This document shows, in pieces, positions 11,133 to 25,972 of a DNA stretch of 64,000 nt. The first letter of the stretch is position 1. The number at the start of each line of letters is the position of its first letter. Position numbers and translations under genes: made by a program. The stretch is from Vishniacozyma victoriae (lineage: Eukaryota > Basidiomycota > Tremellomycetes > Tremellales > Bulleribasidiaceae), in contig JADPYG010000001.1 of NCBI GenBank assembly GCA_017654735.1, positions 248,001 to 312,000 on the forward strand. Reading direction: 5' to 3'. The notes below the pieces were generated by a model that was not told where the DNA came from, searched no databases, and saw only the letters and a list, made by a program, of their open reading frames with translations.

Positions 11133-12783
11133 AATTTAACGAGTGCTTACGATGATTAGAGAATTAGAGAGTGAGCATAACTTGTACACTGCATTGGCAT
11201 GAAGCGATACCGGTCTGCCACGTATTCAGATCTAACGAACGTCAGTCTTAATCATAGCGGGTCGTTAGTTGAAAAGACACCGACAATCGCGAGAATTTCA
11301 CAAATCCATTGCAGACCTCCGGATCACATGTTTCTGACGTCGAATGGCACAAAAAGATTTGAAACCACAACACCTAACAGGATTCGCAAGTGGTCCCCCA
11401 CCTTGCTACTAACTGGGCGATATCCAGGTTGTCTGCGCAGATCGGACGGGATGCGGAATTTTCTAGATTCTATGGTCGTGGATGAGAAATGTGAACTTGG
11501 TAAAGTATATGAAGGAATCGGGCAGACGAGTCTTGCACAGTCGTTGCTAGGTCCCAAGCTTGAATAGAATGAGAGTACTAGCCCCAAGAGATAGCTCACG
11601 CCTGGCGGTCTATAAGCGAGATTTTGTATGTGGAACAGCGAGAGGTTCGTGCCCTTATGATGCTAGGTCGGGTCGTGAATTACTGAAAGTGGTAAATCAA
11701 TCAGCGCGACGAAAGGACGTGCTGCAACACTAAGTAGTGCTTGGACCTCGTAACTGTTTTCTATACACAACATCTCGGCCATGCATCGACTATTCTCATA
11801 CATTGTCAATCTCACTCACAATGATCACTGTCAATAAGGTTTTAGCGCAAAGACTACGTGAACATGCTAATGATCTAGACACTGGCGGAGGCGATTTGGA
11901 ACAGTACCTCAATTCTCACCCGGCCAATCCATCGAATCTGCTGTAGCCTACACTTACGCTTGAAGCTTCCGACGACGATTCCAGAGAGGTACAGTGGTCG
12001 ACTCACGCCTTGAGCGCTCGACCATCCTCTCAGCAGTATCATTAAGCGCCTCCCGTTCTTAAGACGGATCACAGCGTTCCCGCAGGATGGTTGAGATTGG
12101 CTTCGGTTAGACGAGGAGTGAAGCACTAGCATTGAAATGGACACAATCAGGAGGATAGTAGACAGATCTGACTGTCTATGGCAGGCGTCTTTGACGACCG
12201 GTACGAGCGTAGGAGCCGGAGCGAGTTCGTTTCTTCTTGGGTATTTCACCGCGTCAGCGTATTCCGGCTCGCCGAATCCTGAAACGGATCTCCAGCTAGG
12301 GTTCAGTCCGCTCTGGTCTCCTTGGTAAATTTGCTACCCCTGCCATGGACGAGTATTTGTATTTGACATATCTTTCCAGGGGCTGCCCCATGTGACCACC
12401 TGCGTCTCACTTGACGAATTCCCGCAAACTCGGAGTTCGGTGTCACATCGGCGAAGCTCTCCGAACTGCACTGACAATTCCTACAGCTTCCCATGACTCA
12501 TCGTGGCTTATGGAGGTAATTCCCACGACATGTCATAGAAGTTTGACTTGGCGACAATTCTTGTCCCGAGAACCCTAGACTAGCGCTGCCGCCGGACGCG
12601 ACCGGTCAGTGCCGACCGAAGTCCTCCCGTTCCAGATCCCAATTATTCGTTTTCTAGTCGGACCCTCGGCGGTGACTCCGTCTTTCGAGTCCCATGGGTC
12701 TTCCAAGCGTGAGAAAAGATTGATCGGGGCAGGGGATATATAACTAGTGCCCCGAGCCCCATCGGATTCCCCACTCATCCAAA
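11133..12783. other. Long intergenic region between two MFS transporter genes
   Basis: About 1.65 kb without a convincing gene. Open frames of 122 codons (11199-11567) and about 60 codons (12137-12328) show no recognisable domain and no coherent intron pattern. The last 60 bp hold the TATA box and inverted repeat described separately. The region is long for this locus, so an unspliced non-coding transcript is possible but not shown. Confidence 0.4.
12724..12755 (+). promoter_or_regulatory. TATA box framed by an 8-bp inverted repeat, sugar transporter promoter
   Basis: TCGGGGCA (12724-12731) and its exact reverse complement TGCCCCGA (12748-12755) flank a 16-nt spacer containing TATATAA (12737-12743). 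The ATG follows at 12784. Each arm carries a GGGG core like Mig1/CreA repressor sites and also a CGG triplet of the kind zinc-cluster regulators use. The symmetry is seen directly; the binding factor is inference. Confidence 0.45.
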
Positions 12784-14732
12784 ATGTCCGACGAAATCAA
12801 GACTGCACCTCCTACCTCCCCTCTTGACATTAGTGCGGAGAAAAAAGATGGACAGCAGGCATTGCATCTTGAGGACCTGCCGACTGATGTGATCATGACT
12901 GCCAAGTGGGATGATCTGAGGGCGGATGCTATGGTTGCGGAAGAAAGTGAGAGGAATATGGGGATCAAGGAGAGTTTGAGGTTGTATCCGAAAGCTGTTG
13001 CTTGGTCTCTTGGGATATCCCTATGTATCGTCATGGAGGGTTATGATCTTGGTAGTGAGTCGATCTGAAATCAATGAGGCAAGACTGATGGTAGTGCTGG
13101 GTAATCTGATCGGAGTGCCTAAGTATCGGGAACGGTACGGATACTGGACCGGGGAGGAGAATGGGTATCAACTCACGCCTGCTTGGCAGACCGCTGTCGG
13201 ACAAGCTTCTACTATCGGCTGTTTCTTGTAAGTACCTATCGATACTAGTAATACCAGCGCTGACATGCTTAGCGGTATCATCCTCGCTTCCTACGCTCAA
13301 GATCGATGGGGATATCGCCGAACACTACAGATCGGTCTCGTCGCACTCACCGGCTTTATCTTCATCGTCTTTTTCGCACCTACAATTGAGGTTCTTTTTG
13401 TCGGACAACTGCTTTGCGGTCTCCCGTGGGGAGCTTTCTCCTCTTCAGCAGTATCATACGCCTCGGACGTAACGCCAGTAAGCCTCAGAGGGTACCTCAC
13501 CACGTACATCAATCTATGTTGGGTCATGGGTCAATTTCTCGCCGCTGGAGTCATGGTCTCGGTATCAGAACGAACGGATCAATGGGCGTACCGAATCCCA
13601 TTCGCAATTCAATGGATCTGGCCGATTCCGCTATTGATCATTGTCACTCTAGCTCCTGAATCACCATGGTACCTCGTCCGTCAGAATCGACTAGAGGACG
13701 CCCAACGATCAGTCGAGAGACTGGCTAGGAAAGACATCAAGATCAATCCCGCCAACACGGTCGCCATGATGGTCCGAACGAACCAATTTGAAATCGACAA
13801 TGATGTCGGATCGTCTTTTATCGATTGCTTCAAAGGTGTCGACAGAAGGCGTACCGAAATCGTTGCTTTGGCTTGGAGCGCCCAGATTTTGGCTGGGTCA
13901 AGCTTCGCCAATCAGCCCACATATTTCTTCCAGCAAGCTGGGATCTCCAGTGAAGCATCGTTCCAACTGGGACTTGGTGTTACCGCTTTGGCATTTGTGG
14001 GCACATGTGCCTCGTGGTTCGTAATGACCGTAAGTACTTGGGCCCTCCTTGTCTCTGGCCATACTCATCGTATAGTGGTTCGGCCGACGTAAGATCTTCA
14101 TCACCGGTCTTTGCATCCTGACTACCCTGTAAGTGTTCCACTTACTCAGGCGAACGGAACTGACAGAATAGGCTCTTTGTGATTGGTGGCATCTCATTCC
14201 CAGCGGAAGAAGCGGCCGGCGCACGATGGGGCCAAGCAGCTATGATCATGCTCTGGGTCCTCGTCTTCGATCTTACCATTGGTGTACGTCTTCCGTGGGC
14301 CCATAGACCAAGCTGACCAATAGCCACTCGCATATTGTGTAGTGGGCGAAACGAGTAGCACAAGACTACGAGCCAAGACAGTTGGTATCTCCCGAAATCT
14401 GTAGGTTTAGCTTGGTCGAGTTGAGTAAAGCTGATATCAGATACAACATCGTCGGTATAACGTCCAATATTCTCAACACATATCAAATGAATCCAACCGC
14501 CTGGGTAAGTCGGCGTCCTCTTCTTAAGAATTTAGCTGATATTCTTTAGGATTGGAAAGGCAAGGCTGGCTTCTTCTGGGGCGCTACCTCCTTGATGGTA
14601 CTCGTCTGGGCATACTTTAGGCTTCCGGAATGTAAAGGGAGGTCGTACCGGGAGTTGGACGTATTGTTCGAGAGGCGGGTGCCGGCCAACAAGTTTGCAA
14701 GTGAGGTCGTCGACGAGGAGGATGAGAGCTAG
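12784..14732 (+). CDS. MFS sugar/proton symporter, alpha-glucoside (maltose) permease type
   Basis: A plasma-membrane sugar importer of the 12-helix sugar-porter family. The N-terminal cytosolic stretch ends in SLRLYPKAVAWSLG, then helix 1 with the GYD motif. The sugar-porter signatures QDRWGYRR (loop 2-3), LRGYLTTYINLCWVMGQ (helix 4-5 region), PESPWYLVRQNR (after helix 6) and GETSSTRLRAKT (loop 10-11) are all visible. The wording GYDLVLLGN plus PESPWYLV with the WAYRIPFAIQWIWP segment is closest to fungal maltose/general alpha-glucoside permeases rather than hexose facilitators; this assignment is inference. It ends with a short acidic tail (VVDEEDES). Introns lie near 13054-13094, 13229-13271, 14031-14075, 14130-14171, 14284-14323, 14402-14440 and 14505-14549. 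The promoter has a TATA box within a GC-rich dyad, consistent with carbon regulation. Confidence 0.85.
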
Positions 14733-15322
14733 TGTGCAGTGTAGACTTGTAGACACATGGATTGGGTAATTTCATGTAGCTCACCTTCTTGCTGTCTTCC
14801 ACATGGCTTACGAGCCGCCACTTTGAGTCCACATTTAGCGTCCTCCTTCTGAGACGTCCCGGCTGGGGAAGGCCGATCACTGAGTGCATTCAATATTCGG
14901 TAGAGGACTGTCCGATCTACTATCAAGCTCTTCGCCCAAGCAATATACAGTACAGCTGACTGGGAGTATGCAATCGCTTAACAAAGTTATACCACGTCAT
15001 GGTGGCGTTTTTTGGCCAGATGCCAGGGCGATCTGCTTGCCGAGGTTCCTTCAGTTACCAGTTACCGTAGCCCCTCTTTATCGTTCTATATACGGTATAG
15101 AACCCACAGGGACCCTACACTGCCCCATCGTACCATATTGTATCGATTGTCAAATCGTTCTTCGAGAGACCAGGAGACATCAATCCATTCACAAGGCCTG
15201 GCGTCATATAAACTCCACTCGATCAAATCGGCCTTCTCCGTCATCGATCATCTTCCATTCACCCTTCCTTCGGCGGCGGAACACTCTCGATTGATCTGAA
15301 TTCAAGTTTTCACATAATCGTA
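14733..15322. other. Intergenic region
   Basis: About 590 bp between two plus-strand genes. No credible coding frame, RNA gene or repeat was seen; it should contain the 3' UTR of the sugar transporter and the promoter of the next gene. Confidence 0.4.
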
Positions 15323-16220
15323 ATGTCGTCCGAGGCGGCTCCTACGTCCGTCATCTCGGGGACTTTCACCATGACTTTCTCGAGTTCGTCATCTCCTTCA
15401 CCATCGGCATCTCGGGCACCCCAGCAACAGCAGCCAAGCTCTTCTCCATCATTTTATCGGAATGTATGTCTTCTACAATATTTTCAGACGAGTGGAAGAT
15501 GCTGATATCTAGCTATTCTACATCCTGATCGGTCTACTGGTAGCCTTCGGTCTAGTATCATTCCTATCCCTCCTCCGAGCTAGACGTCGTCGAAATGCTA
15601 TCGTACGAGAGGTATGTCACTCTTGGTATCGCCTGAGATGGCACTAACAACCAGGCCCGACGACTAGGATTGATGGTACCCGGAATACCTGGATATATAT
15701 CAATGCGAGAAAGGCAGAATATGAAATGGACAAAAGCAGACGGTACTCAGAATCCAGATTGGTGGGAGATCGATGGGAAACGTGATACCGACTTGTTGGA
15801 GAAGGTCAAGAATGCAGGACAAGCTCAAACGGAGGATCTGGATGATTACGAGATCGTGAGTATCCCTACACCCAATAATGGGAGGAGGCTGATTGGCAGC
15901 GACCATTAGCTATTATTCCAAGAACTCATGCTGCACCACCAGTAGAAGAACCAATGCCTCATTCGGACCTACCTTTCTTCCCCTCCCATCTCGCATATCG
16001 AGCAACGGCCATGGCTCCTCAACCAGCTCGTTATAATATCGTCAATGATGAAGTGCTGGAACAATTACAAGGCGAGGATGTGGAGATCATCACAGTCATC
16101 AGGATGCCAGTCCGTGAATCGCAGAGGGAAGTAGAAGAGGGCGAGGAGATCATCAGGGAATGGGGAGGTGTAGAACTTGGGATTGCTAGGATGGAAGTTG
16201 TGAATCGGGATCGAAACTGA
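15323..16220 (+). CDS. Small single-pass membrane protein of unknown function
   Basis: I do not recognise the family. The first exon (from the ATG at 15323) encodes a Ser/Pro/Gln-rich N-terminus without a signal peptide. After an intron ending near 15511 there is one membrane segment (LFYILIGLLVAFGLVSFLSLL) followed at once by a very basic stop-transfer patch (RARRRRNAIVREARR), so the C-terminus is probably cytosolic. The remaining 180 residues are mostly polar, with GLMVPGIPGYI just after the membrane and an acidic C-terminal part (REVEEGEEIIREW). Introns at about 15463-15511, 15612-15654 and 15856-15909 have GT-AG ends and the third is required to keep the frame. The architecture (disordered N-terminus, single helix, RRRR, short cytosolic domain) is that of small fungal anchor proteins; function unknown. 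Confidence 0.65.
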
Positions 16221-16326
16221 GGAATTCATTTAGACGGTTGGGAATCTCGGTTGTACCATTGTAGGGACTCAATTTCGGATTGTAGGGCTTCATAATGCAT
16301 AGAATTGACATTGAACGAGGATGAGT

Positions 16327-18206
16327 CTACTGGTTGGCAGTATCGCCAGACAACGACAAGTGAGGAGGCCAGGATATATCGCCCGCCCGAACCATCCCGA
16401 ATGCTCCTTCGTATCCTAGACCGATCAGCTGTGTCCCACGCGTAACCGCGCAGGACTTACCTCGAAGATGCTCGTCGGTGATTGAATCCCTCCATCGTCC
16501 AAGCAGGTGACCTCCGGTATGAAGATACCCCCGCCAGAGCCATTTACTCATAGCATGCTGAGGATACTCTAGAGCCAGGATGACTAACCCATCCCATGCT
16601 CTTATTCTTCCCCTCACCATCGCCCAACCCCAATCAGATCGACACTGTACATCAGTCACGCCTCTGACAGGTAGAGAATAGCTTACTCGACCAGAAATGA
16701 GAATCTCCTTCGTCCATCCTTCTTGGTCCGCTTCATCAGTTTGGGCCAGCTCGTATCCATATCCTGCCTCTATGCGTTGCTGCTCTCGCTCTCCTTGTTC
16801 CTCCCCCACATCATTAAACCCTGCGTGTAATAATGGCCCTTCTCCTCCAACCTGATCTTTACGAATCTTGATAACAGTCTCTTTCAATTGCATCTCGACG
16901 TTCTGAGCGGAGAATTGGCCAGTGTAAACTGCCCTCATGTCGCCAGCGATGATTTGGCGATACATTTCGAAATCGTAAAATAAGAACGTACCCCTCCAGT
17001 AACCGTTCAAATCTCCCATAAAAGTCAGGGGCGGCAGACCAGGGGAGGTGTTGGGGTCTTGACAAACTGAGTTCCGCTGCCATTCGCGGTCGTGGTATAC
17101 CGAAGGAAGTATCCTAGAAACGCTAAACAACCCTTGTCGAGCCTTGTCATTGGACATGACACCCGCCTGAGTCGGACTGGGTTGTCTTTCGAGTAGTCTG
17201 AAGAAGACCAGGTATGCGCCGAGGACGAAATGAGGAGGCGCCCTTCGCCAGGTATATCCAAATCGACCATATGGTACCGCCTTTGACCTCACTGTGATAT
17301 CCCCCTCGCTACTTGGTGTGGTCACTGGATGGACGCCAGGATCGGCAAGCGGTAACCGACGATGATGCCATGGTGCATATGTGATGTCGTATTTGGCACA
17401 TGCGAAGACGTATGGTCGGAGCGTAAATATCTTTTCATCGATATCGGCTGGTGATTGAATGGCCGATAAGTCGGTACCGGACAAGAGCGAACACCACATT
17501 CCTAGTGCTTTGTCGCCTGTATCTTTGGGGTAGCCGGGTACGAGGGAGTCTTGTAGCGTATCATCCTTGAAATATAGGATAATCCAATGTTGGAATTGGC
17601 AGACATTGGCGAGGAACCAGATATTCTTTCCATCTACGATCAGCCACCTTCTCTTTAGTTCGGTGTAGACTCACCGTTCTCAGTAAGGAGGAACCAAACA
17701 TGCCATAGATCCGCAGTCATTTGCTCCCTATCACATACTCCAGGGACATATAACTTCCCAAATTTAATAACTTTCTTCATCCTCCTAGCCATATCCCACC
17801 GTGCCCTATAATCGATAGCCCATGATCTGGGATCATCAAATAGCTTGAACATCTTTTTCCCCTTGGCCCCTCCTCCCCCAGGTGGTCCATGTCCGTTCCC
17901 ACCTCCGGGTCCTCCAGGTCCTCCAGGTGGAGGAGGAGGTTTGGCAGAAGCAGCCATAGTAGCTGCCATCCAATTAAATCGACGTGTCAGGGCGGCATGG
18001 TCGAACGTAGCGCAATATAGGTCGTAGTATAGTTGTGGGTATTCGTCAAACATTAATGCCGAGTGGATGGATTTGCAGGTCTTCAATAGAGGCAGGAGTG
18101 CCGAGGGATCTCGACCTATCCCATTTTCGTCTACCACCAGGTAATATGCGACTTGACCAAGGAGGTTTCGGGGTAGAGCGTCTAAGCTGGCAGTGGGTGT
18201 CGACAT
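16327..18206 (-). CDS. F-box-like domain protein
   Basis: The N-terminal 50 residues (LDALPRNLLGQVAYYLVVD, then PSALLPLLKTCKSIHSAL) have the LP...L..I...L...D..L..L..C......L pattern of fungal F-box motifs, suggesting a substrate receptor for an SCF ubiquitin ligase. After it there is an unusual Pro/Gly-rich insertion (about 17870-17945, including PPPPPGGPGGPGG). The middle segment (WFLANVCQFQHWIILYFKDD) and a C-terminal domain of about 300 residues with PPLTFMGDLNGYWRGTFLFYDFEMYR and a RGRIRAWDGLVILAL strand recur in basidiomycete F-box-like proteins and resemble a ligand-binding beta-barrel. Exons join at about 17642-17675 and 16417-16463, both needed for the frame. The Pro/Gly linker is encoded by a CCT/GGA-rich stretch. 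The F-box call is moderate; substrate unknown. Confidence 0.65.
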
Positions 18207-18592
18207 TGTATTCTGTGCAAATGACCCGTCTTGAGTTCCAGCAACACCTCAAGTGAACTATTCAAGGTTGATGGGAAATTGGAAAATGACAAGAGATCTC
18301 GGTCAAAGCGAAACGTCACGTCGGCGTCAAACTTAATCTGACCCCGAGATCGACGGTCAGCAAGTCGCTATTTTCTGCACAGAGATCACACACAAGGACA
18401 AGGAAATTGTCCGTAGAGAAGAGATATCGCCGTAACACTGGGAGCAGGATCTGCCTCGGTATCTGAGTGGTTTCATATGATCATCTGTTCATGCACATAG
18501 GGACGAATTATAAAGGAAACGAGAGGAACTTTCTTCTCGGATGATACCTCAGGGTTTATTGGTCAGACTGAAACAAACAAACATCAAAAACG
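18207..18592. other. Intergenic region between F-box gene promoter and tRNA
   Basis: A 386-bp gap upstream of two divergently transcribed genes. No other feature was found. Confidence 0.4.
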
Positions 18593-18688
18593 GCTCTCGT
18601 GGTGGAGTGGTTAACATACTCTCTTAGGGTCGAGTTTCGAACTTAAGCAATTTGGGAGTGGTCGCCGGTTCGATCCCGGTCGAGGGCC
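18593..18688 (+). tRNA. tRNA-Pro (anticodon AGG) with a 23-nt intron
   Basis: The acceptor arms GCTCTCG (18593-18599) and CGAGGGC (18681-18687) pair over 7 bp with one G-T wobble, and C18688 is the discriminator base, as in yeast tRNA-Pro. The internal promoter boxes are clear: A box TGGTGGAGTGG (18600-18610) and B box GGTTCGATCC (18667-18676). The anticodon stem is CTCTC (18619-18623) with GGGAG (18654-18658). The loop reads TT-AGG-G, placing AGG at 18626-18628. A 23-nt insertion (18630-18652) sits one base 3' of the anticodon, the canonical tRNA intron position; removing it leaves a 73-nt body. The D stem is weak (one G-T pair). Splicing would need the SEN complex, whose SEN34 subunit is encoded at 31354-32686. 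Confidence 0.85.
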
Positions 18689-18690
18689 TC

Positions 18691-18696
18691 TTTTTT
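18691..18696 (+). terminator. RNA polymerase III terminator (T6)
   Basis: Six consecutive T residues begin two bases after the tRNA discriminator base, a standard Pol III stop. Confidence 0.8.
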
Positions 18697-20109
18697 GTTG
18701 CCCGGTGGTGTTCTCTCCCAGAGTCACTTATCCTCTCAATCATAAACGGAATAGACCCGAGAGAATCGGTGCAATGCATGATAGGAGGGAGCGTGGTGTA
18801 TACATTCTGTTCATGACAAGTCGTAGCCTATTGATCAGTGATCAGACTAGATCGAGTTGTGGTATGGTAGTCATCACATGGTGAGATGGATGTATGGAAA
18901 CATGAGGTTTGCGAGGGAGTACTCAGTGGTGGGTGGGTAGGAAGGACGTACGTAAAGGTGCGTGCTCTATGTCTCTAGCTCCACATACTATATCGATAGA
19001 TTGCGGAAGTAGGAAGTAGTAACAAGTTACAGATCAAGGCCTTTTCAGTCGATCTACAGATGAACGAGGAAAATGAAAATGGTGGGGAAAGGAATGAAGA
19101 GAAGAAGACAGAACAGTTCGCGGCTTTTGATTTATATAGGATGAAGAGTGGGGGTGATTGACAAGTGAAGTATCAGCTAACATCTCGGATATAGGTAAGA
19201 AGGTTTGACGGGATAGGCACTGATTGTTTCGTTTTGTGTGTGTGAGAAACTGAAATGCTTACATGTCTACGCTATAGGAATGGTCCTGTGAGATACCGTA
19301 GGCGATAGATGAGACAGAGCCCAGGAATGGTATTCACAGGAAAAAAGGTGAGACAGGGGAAATGAAGAAAAGGAAGGGGGGGCTTGTGTGGGTGTGTCAT
19401 ACGAATTTCTGCATGGTGAAGCGTGTACGCCGAGGGATGAATGCATCTTTGACGAGAGAGGTATGTCGTGATGGTGGAGCGAGCTTTCGGCGTATTGATC
19501 AGGTGAGACAGGGGTTTAAAGTTGGATTGGCGGGTGACGTCTCAATGGCGTCATGCTAGTCGATTACAGAACGATTACGGATAGATTGACCTGTGCGGTA
19601 GAGTGAGAATGAACATGAATATGGGAAAGAAAGAAGATCAGATAGTCGCGAGACTAGACTAACTCCGATACGTCCACACGCCACCAAGTGTCCTCTGGTC
19701 TCCAAAACGATATCATCATCGACACGACGCCAGGGGTCTGTTGTGTGCTGATGCCGAGAATTTGGACTCATATCTCAGTAACCGGAGAAATGACAAGTGT
19801 GTGTGTGAAATGAGCAATGATTAAAAGCGCTGCTTTGGGTTAGATGGTCAGGTTTTTTACGGCGCCGCTGATGTGTGTGCCCTTATCCCGTTTCTGCCGT
19901 CAGTCACCTCACCTAGGGGATATTAATGTTTTGGGTTGATCAGATATCAGATATGTCAGTGCAGCATCCCGCCTCGTCCCTCTCTTTCGAAAATGTGCTC
20001 AACGTCATTTCACGTGTTTCAAGATGCTATGCAAGTGATGTTATTCTACTACTCATATCGACAAGCCACCCCTTCTATAAAATTCTATATCTCCTTCCTT
20101 GATCATCGA
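18697..20109. other. 1.4-kb intergenic region downstream of the tRNA and of the SERCA gene
   Basis: I see no coding gene. A 65-codon frame at 19362-19559 lacks domain similarity. There are short GT-rich runs (GTGTGTGTG near 19238 and 19799) but no longer repeat. A non-coding transcript cannot be excluded. Confidence 0.35.
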
Positions 20110-23321
<3,212 letters not shown>

Positions 23322-23537
23322 CACTGTTGTTATTGCGAATTGATATACAGTAGGTAGATGGTTGGTAAAGACAAAGGAGGAATTGAATTGAAACGTTGCT
23401 GACTTTACCAACTTTATGCGACGTGGCATGTATATGAGTATTGACGTGGCTTAAATACCGTGGGAAAGTAGATCGAGGAGAATTAAGAATTATGGAATGA
23501 ATCAACTGAGTTTATACAGACATCCAACATATACACA

Positions 23538-23990
23538 ATGGCGACCCCTACTCAATCCCCTATCTTGATAACATCACTAGGAGCACCACATAAACCAACA
23601 ACAAAACAAACATACGATTACCTACACGCTTTCCTCGAGTCAATACCATCTTCAACAGCCAGAACACAATTGGAGAGATTAACAGATGCAATAGGCGTAG
23701 ACATCGGGGCTATCGAAGCAGGCGAAGGGGAACGGAGGGAAGCAGAGCGATTAAGAGTAAAGATGGAGAAGAGGGCAGAAAAGAAGAGAAGAAGGGAAGA
23801 AGAGGGACGGGCGGAAATGGAGGGATTGTTGGAAGATGAGGGTGTACCGGAAGGAGAGGTTTTGGAGGAGGAAGAAGGGGCTGCTCTGGATGATGATTTA
23901 GAAGATGGGGGCGATGTCGAATATGGGGATGCGGTCAGGGACGAGGATGAACCGGATCAGGATGATGGGACGACCCAGCAGGAGGTCTAG
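23538..23990 (+). CDS. Small acidic coiled-coil protein, unknown function
   Basis: I do not recognise this 150-residue protein. It is a single exon from ATG 23538 to the stop at 23988-23990, unusual here because most genes carry introns. The first 60 residues look folded (KQTYDYLHAFLESI...ARTQLERLTDAIG). A highly charged helix follows (EGERREAERLRVKMEKRAEKK), then a C-terminal third that is almost wholly Asp/Glu/Gly. Such acidic tails occur in nuclear and ribosome-assembly factors, but no assignment is made. It is head-to-head with the SERCA gene, with 216 bp between start codons. Confidence 0.55.
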   Translation: MATPTQSPILITSLGAPHKPTTKQTYDYLHAFLESIPSSTARTQLERLTDAIGVDIGAIEAGEGERREAERLRVKMEKRAEKKRRREEEGRAEMEGLLEDEGVPEGEVLEEEEGAALDDDLEDGGDVEYGDAVRDEDEPDQDDGTTQQEV

Positions 23991-24146
23991 CGTCGCTGCA
24001 CGATTGAGCACTTGTAAGTTTGGTCGTATCCGAAAGCGAGACAGACTAATGGATTAGCAACCATATTCTTTCCTCGACTATTTCCATATACTATGGCTCA
24101 TTACTACAATTGTTGTATTATACTCTCACAAAATGCTATATGGTTA

Positions 24147-25972
24147 TTACAACGAATCAATAATACAAGGCCCCCGCCCTTCACCCTTCATATCCAAAAT
24201 CCTAAAAAACCCACAACCCTTCATATCACCCGTCTGACCAGGAGCCTGACACTGCCAGAAAAAAATCATATCATCATCAACAACCTCCTGGCCTTCATAC
24301 ACCTTCTTCCCCTCTTTACGTTCAGGCTCTTTCTTGAGGGGGGATGTGTTCATGTTGGAGCGGGCTTTTGCTTTTTGGTCCGCACGAAGTAGCCTTTCTA
24401 TCAGTATTCCGCAATGAAGGATCACGAAGAGAGGGCAGGACATACGTTGGAATACCGCATTTACAATAAGGAGTCCCTTGTCTTGGTGTCAACCCAGTGG
24501 CGGGCGTAGGATGGAAATCTGTCATCAGCTGCGTTCACCCAATTGATCGAAAGCTTACCAGGCCGATAGAACCTAAATGTGATATTGATTCTCGCAGTAT
24601 ACGTCTTCTGATCAACCGCAGGAATTGGATTCTGGTGAATATCATATCCCGGTCTAAACAAATCTAAAGCTTTGGCCGTGGGTACACTGTTTGTCAGTAC
24701 CGTGTTCCCTTGTACTACGAGGATATGGACTCACGTATGTTTGTATCTCTCCTGACAGCCCGCATTCATTAATACTAAACTGTTATGTCCTAGATTTATC
24801 TCATATGTCCGAGTTGGAGTTTTCGGGGCTTCAATGGGGTCTGTTTGGCGCAGCCTGAATGCTCGAGGTGTACCGAGGGAGAGTGATGCGATTGTCGTGT
24901 ATGGTCCGAGATCTTTCATCAGCTTTCAAATCTCGGGTCTGCGTCAGTAGACTGAGATACAAAGCGGAAGGGAATAAGTAGCGAAGGGTGGAAAGATAGA
25001 ACAGGAAGAAGGGGGACGTACAGGTCAATTGATCTGCATGCCACCCGACTCCACTCCCGGCACCATCATAACGATTCGCACCACATACTGATGCTTCCCA
25101 ATTACCGGCCCATTCGTATGGGTATCTCTTCCTATTCCGTATAGCGGAGTTTACAACGGGCTCAATGAGTTCTGCTGCTTCTCTTAAAAGTGCTGGGTAG
25201 AGCTAATAATCAGCTCCTTTCTTCGTCACCTGGCCGACCCCATTTCCTCAGTCGTCGGCCTTTGACTAGACTGAATTACAACCCTCGCTCCGCTCGGTAT
25301 GGAACTTACCCTCGAAGCAGCAATCTCCTGGCCTGACCACATATAAGTCGCCTTCTTACCCTCCTTCCCATCAAGAACCTCCTCCCCTTTCTCAACAGCT
25401 TCTGTAGTCCCAGTAGCAGCCGGATCCCTCGAATAGTGACAGACAGTATGGGGACTTTCTACCCATTTCCCAGCTAGGTAAAATCTATTCCTTTCCCAAG
25501 TATTCGATTCTTCCATCATAGCTAGGTAGAGCGCTGAAGCGAAGGAAGGTGAGAGTGGGGATTTGAGGATAGATAGAGGTAGGTTGTGGGCGCCGATTGA
25601 AGTTTGGGTGGTGAGATGGACAGCGGGTCGGGGGATGGCCTTGGTTCGTTCCGTCGAAGGGTGCTTTAGGTGATCTAAGAGGTTGACTCCTTCTTTCTTT
25701 ATTGAATTCGATCCCGCCGTGACTGTCGCTGGGTCTTTCGAAGGGCTTATTGGTACCCTCTTCTTCCCAAGCCATGATTCCAAACTAGTCCCAGCTTTCC
25801 TCTTTCCAGCCGACTTGACCCTGGGTAATAATATCCCCTCTGCAGCTGCACTAACATCCCCATTATATTCCTGTAGAGCATCGAGTAGTTCTTCGATTGG
25901 ATAATTAGCTGGTTCGAGGAGTGATGATAGTATAGCTAATTTAGTATCTGTATCCTCCTCCTCCCCTAACAT
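24147..25972 (-). CDS. AlkB-type DNA dealkylation dioxygenase with CUE and GRF zinc-finger domains
   Basis: A 2-oxoglutarate/Fe(II) oxygenase expected to remove alkyl groups from DNA or RNA bases (ALKBH2/3 type). The ATG at 25970-25972 is chosen; an in-frame TTG 63 nt upstream is not a start. Domains in order: CUE-like ubiquitin-binding helix bundle (TKLAILSSLLEPANYPIEELLDALQ...GDVSAAAEGIL, residues about 8-48); linker; AlkB double-stranded beta-helix with the iron ligands H and D in VGWHADQLTYLGP, the distal H in RYKHTVP and 2OG-binding Arg in ARINITFRFY; and a C-terminal GRF zinc finger (CKCGIPTLL...FFWQCQ...GCGFF). Introns at about 24385-24453, 24523-24560, 24690-24736, 24915-25021, 25205-25310 all have standard sites. 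The GRF finger should bind single-stranded DNA, and CUE suggests recruitment to ubiquitylated chromatin or the ASCC complex. It is head-to-head with the EF-hand gene. Confidence 0.85.

Noticed and set aside
11199..11567. 122-codon open frame between the two MFS genes
   Set aside because: No domain, no signal or membrane segment, no intron pattern like the neighbours, and random-looking composition. Kept only as part of an unexplained intergenic region.
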